Positions 63,697 through 64,000 of a stretch of 64,000 nucleotides of DNA are shown here, piece by piece (position 1 is the stretch's first letter; every line of letters begins with the position of its first letter). Below the pieces are notes generated by a model that was not told the origin of the DNA, made no database searches, and was given only the letters and a program-made list of their open reading frames with translations. Origin of the DNA: JBEDUK01 sp963781595 (GTDB lineage Bacteria > Actinomycetota > UBA4738); the NCBI GenBank assembly GCA_963781595.1, contig CAWAGG010000006.1, positions 2,976,001 to 3,040,000 on the forward strand, written 5' to 3'. The position numbers and the translations under genes are program-made.

Positions 63697-64000
63697 AGCC
63701 TGGACTCGAAGAGCGACCGTTCGCGGTGCAGATCTGCGCCGAGCGCGGCCAGCCGGTCCTCCAGGTCCTCGTACCCCCGATCGACGTGGTGCATGTCGGA
63801 GATCTCGGTCGTCCCATCCGCCGAGAGCGCCGCGATCACCATCGCGGCTCCGGCGCGGATGTCCATCGCCCGCACGGGGGCTGCCTCGAGCCGTTCGACA
63901 CCCCGTATCACCGCGTGGTGCCCTTCGGTCCGGACGTCCGCCCCCATCCGGTTCAGCTCGTCGACGAACATGAATCGGCCCTCGAACACGTTCTCGGTCG
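63693..64000 (-). CDS. murA: UDP-N-acetylglucosamine 1-carboxyvinyltransferase, 3' part only
   Basis: The C-terminal 100 or so residues of MurA, first enzyme of peptidoglycan precursor synthesis. TENVFEGRFMFVDELNRMGADV, the RAGAAMVIAAL helix and a closing HVDRGYEDLEDRLAALGADL are diagnostic. The frame is open at the window edge, so the start is outside. The stop overlaps the next gene's GTG. Confidence 0.92.
   Translation of the reverse strand, partial: TENVFEGRFMFVDELNRMGADVRTEGHHAVIRGVERLEAAPVRAMDIRAGAAMVIAALSADGTTEISDMHHVDRGYEDLEDRLAALGADLHRERSLFESRL

Noticed and set aside
1..64000. tRNA, rRNA, CRISPR arrays and insertion sequences
   Set aside because: I saw no cloverleaf-like segment in the gaps, no regularly spaced direct repeats and no transposase; a covariance-model search could still find a small RNA I missed.

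Overview
The window is high-GC DNA from what looks like a deep-branching actinobacterium, known only as a lineage I cannot name. The actinobacterial signs are a Rex-hemA-hemC-hemD-hemB cluster like the rex-hem operon of Streptomyces, an RskA-type anti-sigma factor, a PPOX-type flavin/F420 protein, a tiny basic ribosomal protein of the bS22/COX24 type, a HemB with the actinobacterial Cys/Asp/Cys metal site, and very frequent GTG starts with 4-base GTGA or ATGA stop/start overlaps. It differs from Mycobacterium or Streptomyces in having a split, b6-type cytochrome b and a mono-heme cytochrome c.

Layout. 1-3.3 kb: end of an MFS exporter and an orphan membrane sensor kinase. 3.3-20.7 kb (minus strand): a complete 14-subunit complex I operon, nuoA to nuoN, opened by a menaquinone/geranylgeranyl reductase and closed by a polyprenyl diphosphate synthase. 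20.7-25.9 kb: a flavin-type oxidase, a second prenyl synthase, a fused CtaA-CtaB heme A pathway protein and CtaG. 26.2-30.2 kb: cytochrome oxidase genes coxB (fused to a blue-copper domain), ctaD, ctaE and ctaF. 30.3-31.1 kb: ccdA. 31.3-36.1 kb: a cytochrome b6/subunit IV/Rieske/cytochrome c operon that also carries a 2x[4Fe-4S] ferredoxin and three small or unknown membrane proteins. 37.6-44.5 kb (minus strand): rex followed by hemA, C, D, B and L. 44.6-50 kb: glutaredoxin, ECF sigma and anti-sigma genes, then an accessory stretch with a truncated DUF4331 gene, two unknown exported proteins and a frameshifted secreted protein in AT-richer DNA. 50.5-64 kb: an acyl-CoA ligase cluster, a sugar isomerase-like barrel, a PlsC-type acyltransferase, SDR enzymes, bS22, a Clp1-like P-loop protein, AcuC, a phosphatase-superfamily membrane protein and the 3' part of murA.

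How it fits together. The window carries nearly the whole aerobic respiratory chain (complex I, a bc/b6f-type complex, an A1-type oxidase) with quinone tail synthesis, heme A synthesis, oxidase assembly and general heme synthesis. Three sites match the Rex operator to differing degrees. One upstream of the b6/Rieske operon is perfect, one upstream of the reductase-nuo operon has one mismatch, and one upstream of rex itself is a perfect half-site. Together they suggest one NADH/NAD+-sensing regulon covering the chain.

Data quality. nuoH to nuoM (about 6.7-11.3 kb) contains roughly two dozen frame breaks while the flanking nuo genes are clean. hemA and one secreted-protein gene have one break each. 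The encoded peptides stay conserved across the breaks, so I read most of these as sequence or assembly errors.
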